Source: Trueperaceae bacterium | GTDB lineage: Bacteria; Deinococcota; Deinococci; Deinococcales; Trueperaceae | Direction: 5' to 3' | Length of the DNA: 5,825 nucleotides | Assembly: GCA_024636105.1 (NCBI GenBank) | Contig: JAGXHO010000136.1 | Span: 1-5,825, forward strand | Shown: one piece after another, positions 5,682 to 5,825 of the stretch | How positions within the stretch are numbered: position 1 is the stretch's first letter | How the letters are laid out: each line of letters starts with the position of its first letter | Program-made: the position numbers and the translations under genes | The notes under the pieces: generated by a model | Database searches by the model: none | The model's input: only the letters and a program-made list of their open reading frames with translations | What the model was told of the DNA's origin: nothing

Positions 5682-5803
5682 GCCGCGCCTTCGTCAAGGA
5701 CGACGCCGACGCCGATCCGGTGGGCGTGCCGGCGCGCGCGCCGCTACCCGACGGCGTGCCCAACCGGGTGACGCCCGAGGGCCTCGTCGCCCTGGACCGC
5801 GAG
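5678..5803 (+). CDS. GreA/GreB-family transcription elongation factor, N-terminal fragment
   Basis: The first 42 residues are readable before the adapter cuts the gene off. The start MSRAFVKDD, the acidic/proline linker and PNRVTPEGLVALDRE match the N-terminus of GreA/GreB-type factors, where the TPEG element leads into the first helix of the coiled coil. Gre factors enter the RNA polymerase secondary channel and stimulate cleavage of backtracked RNA; this clade is less studied than E. coli GreA. The ATG overlaps the stop of the DUF2939-like gene (ATGA), indicating coupling; no clear Shine-Dalgarno precedes it. All residues after E42 are adapter-derived and not real. Confidence 0.65.
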
Positions 5804-5825
5804 CTGTCTCTTATACACATCTCCG
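5804..5825. other. Nextera/Tn5 sequencing adapter left on the contig end (artefact)
   Basis: The bases CTGTCTCTTATACACATCT (5804-5822) are exactly the 19-bp Tn5 mosaic end used in Nextera libraries, and the following CCG matches the start of the read-2 adapter extension. The abrupt fall in GC at 5804 agrees. This is not biological sequence. Confidence 0.97.

Noticed and set aside
5623..5820. Minus-strand open frame of 65 codons starting MCIRDS
   Set aside because: Its start and first residues come from the sequencing adapter, and the rest is antisense to the Gre-family and DUF2939-like genes.

Overview
This is a 5.8 kb piece of a very GC-rich bacterial chromosome, almost certainly the end of a draft or metagenomic contig. 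The last 22 bases (5804-5825) are a Nextera/Tn5 sequencing adapter, so real sequence stops at about 5803. Codons are strongly G/C-biased at third positions. A lipoprotein signal peptide with a lipobox is present. The lineage cannot be fixed from this window. I see no rRNA, tRNA, CRISPR array, insertion sequence or phage gene.

Layout on the minus strand, in order of transcription: a small lipoprotein of unknown function (4948-4496); a renalase-like FAD oxidoreductase (4499-3486), joined to it by a GTGA stop/start overlap; a short gene broken by a one-base frameshift (3457-3180); a formylglycine-generating enzyme of the SUMF1 type with both catalytic cysteines (3069-2068); then, behind its own sigma70-like promoter (2029-2001), a two-gene catabolic operon. 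That operon encodes a zinc-dependent alcohol/polyol dehydrogenase (1939-830) and an enolase-superfamily enzyme of the muconate-lactonizing subgroup (821 to beyond the window start). On the plus strand, diverging from the lipoprotein gene, lie a DUF2939-like membrane-anchored protein (5121-5681) and the first 42 codons of a GreA/GreB-family elongation factor (from 5678), overlapping it by ATGA.

How the parts fit: the dehydrogenase and enolase-family enzyme are probably translationally coupled and look like consecutive steps in breakdown of a sugar, sugar acid or related small molecule. The formylglycine-generating enzyme activates type I sulfatases, but no sulfatase is visible here, so its client lies elsewhere. 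Sulfated-glycan use is one reading that would link it to the catabolic pair, but it is inference only. The renalase-like enzyme probably acts in flavin or nicotinamide redox housekeeping.

Most of the window is ordinary accessory metabolism. The points most worth a second look are the adapter at the end (and the false protein it creates), the frameshifted small gene, the N-terminal cysteine pair on the formylglycine-generating enzyme, a duplicated copy of that gene's 3' end lying beside the downstream promoter, and the glycine zipper in the DUF2939-like protein. I found no clear evidence of a new defence or mobile system.
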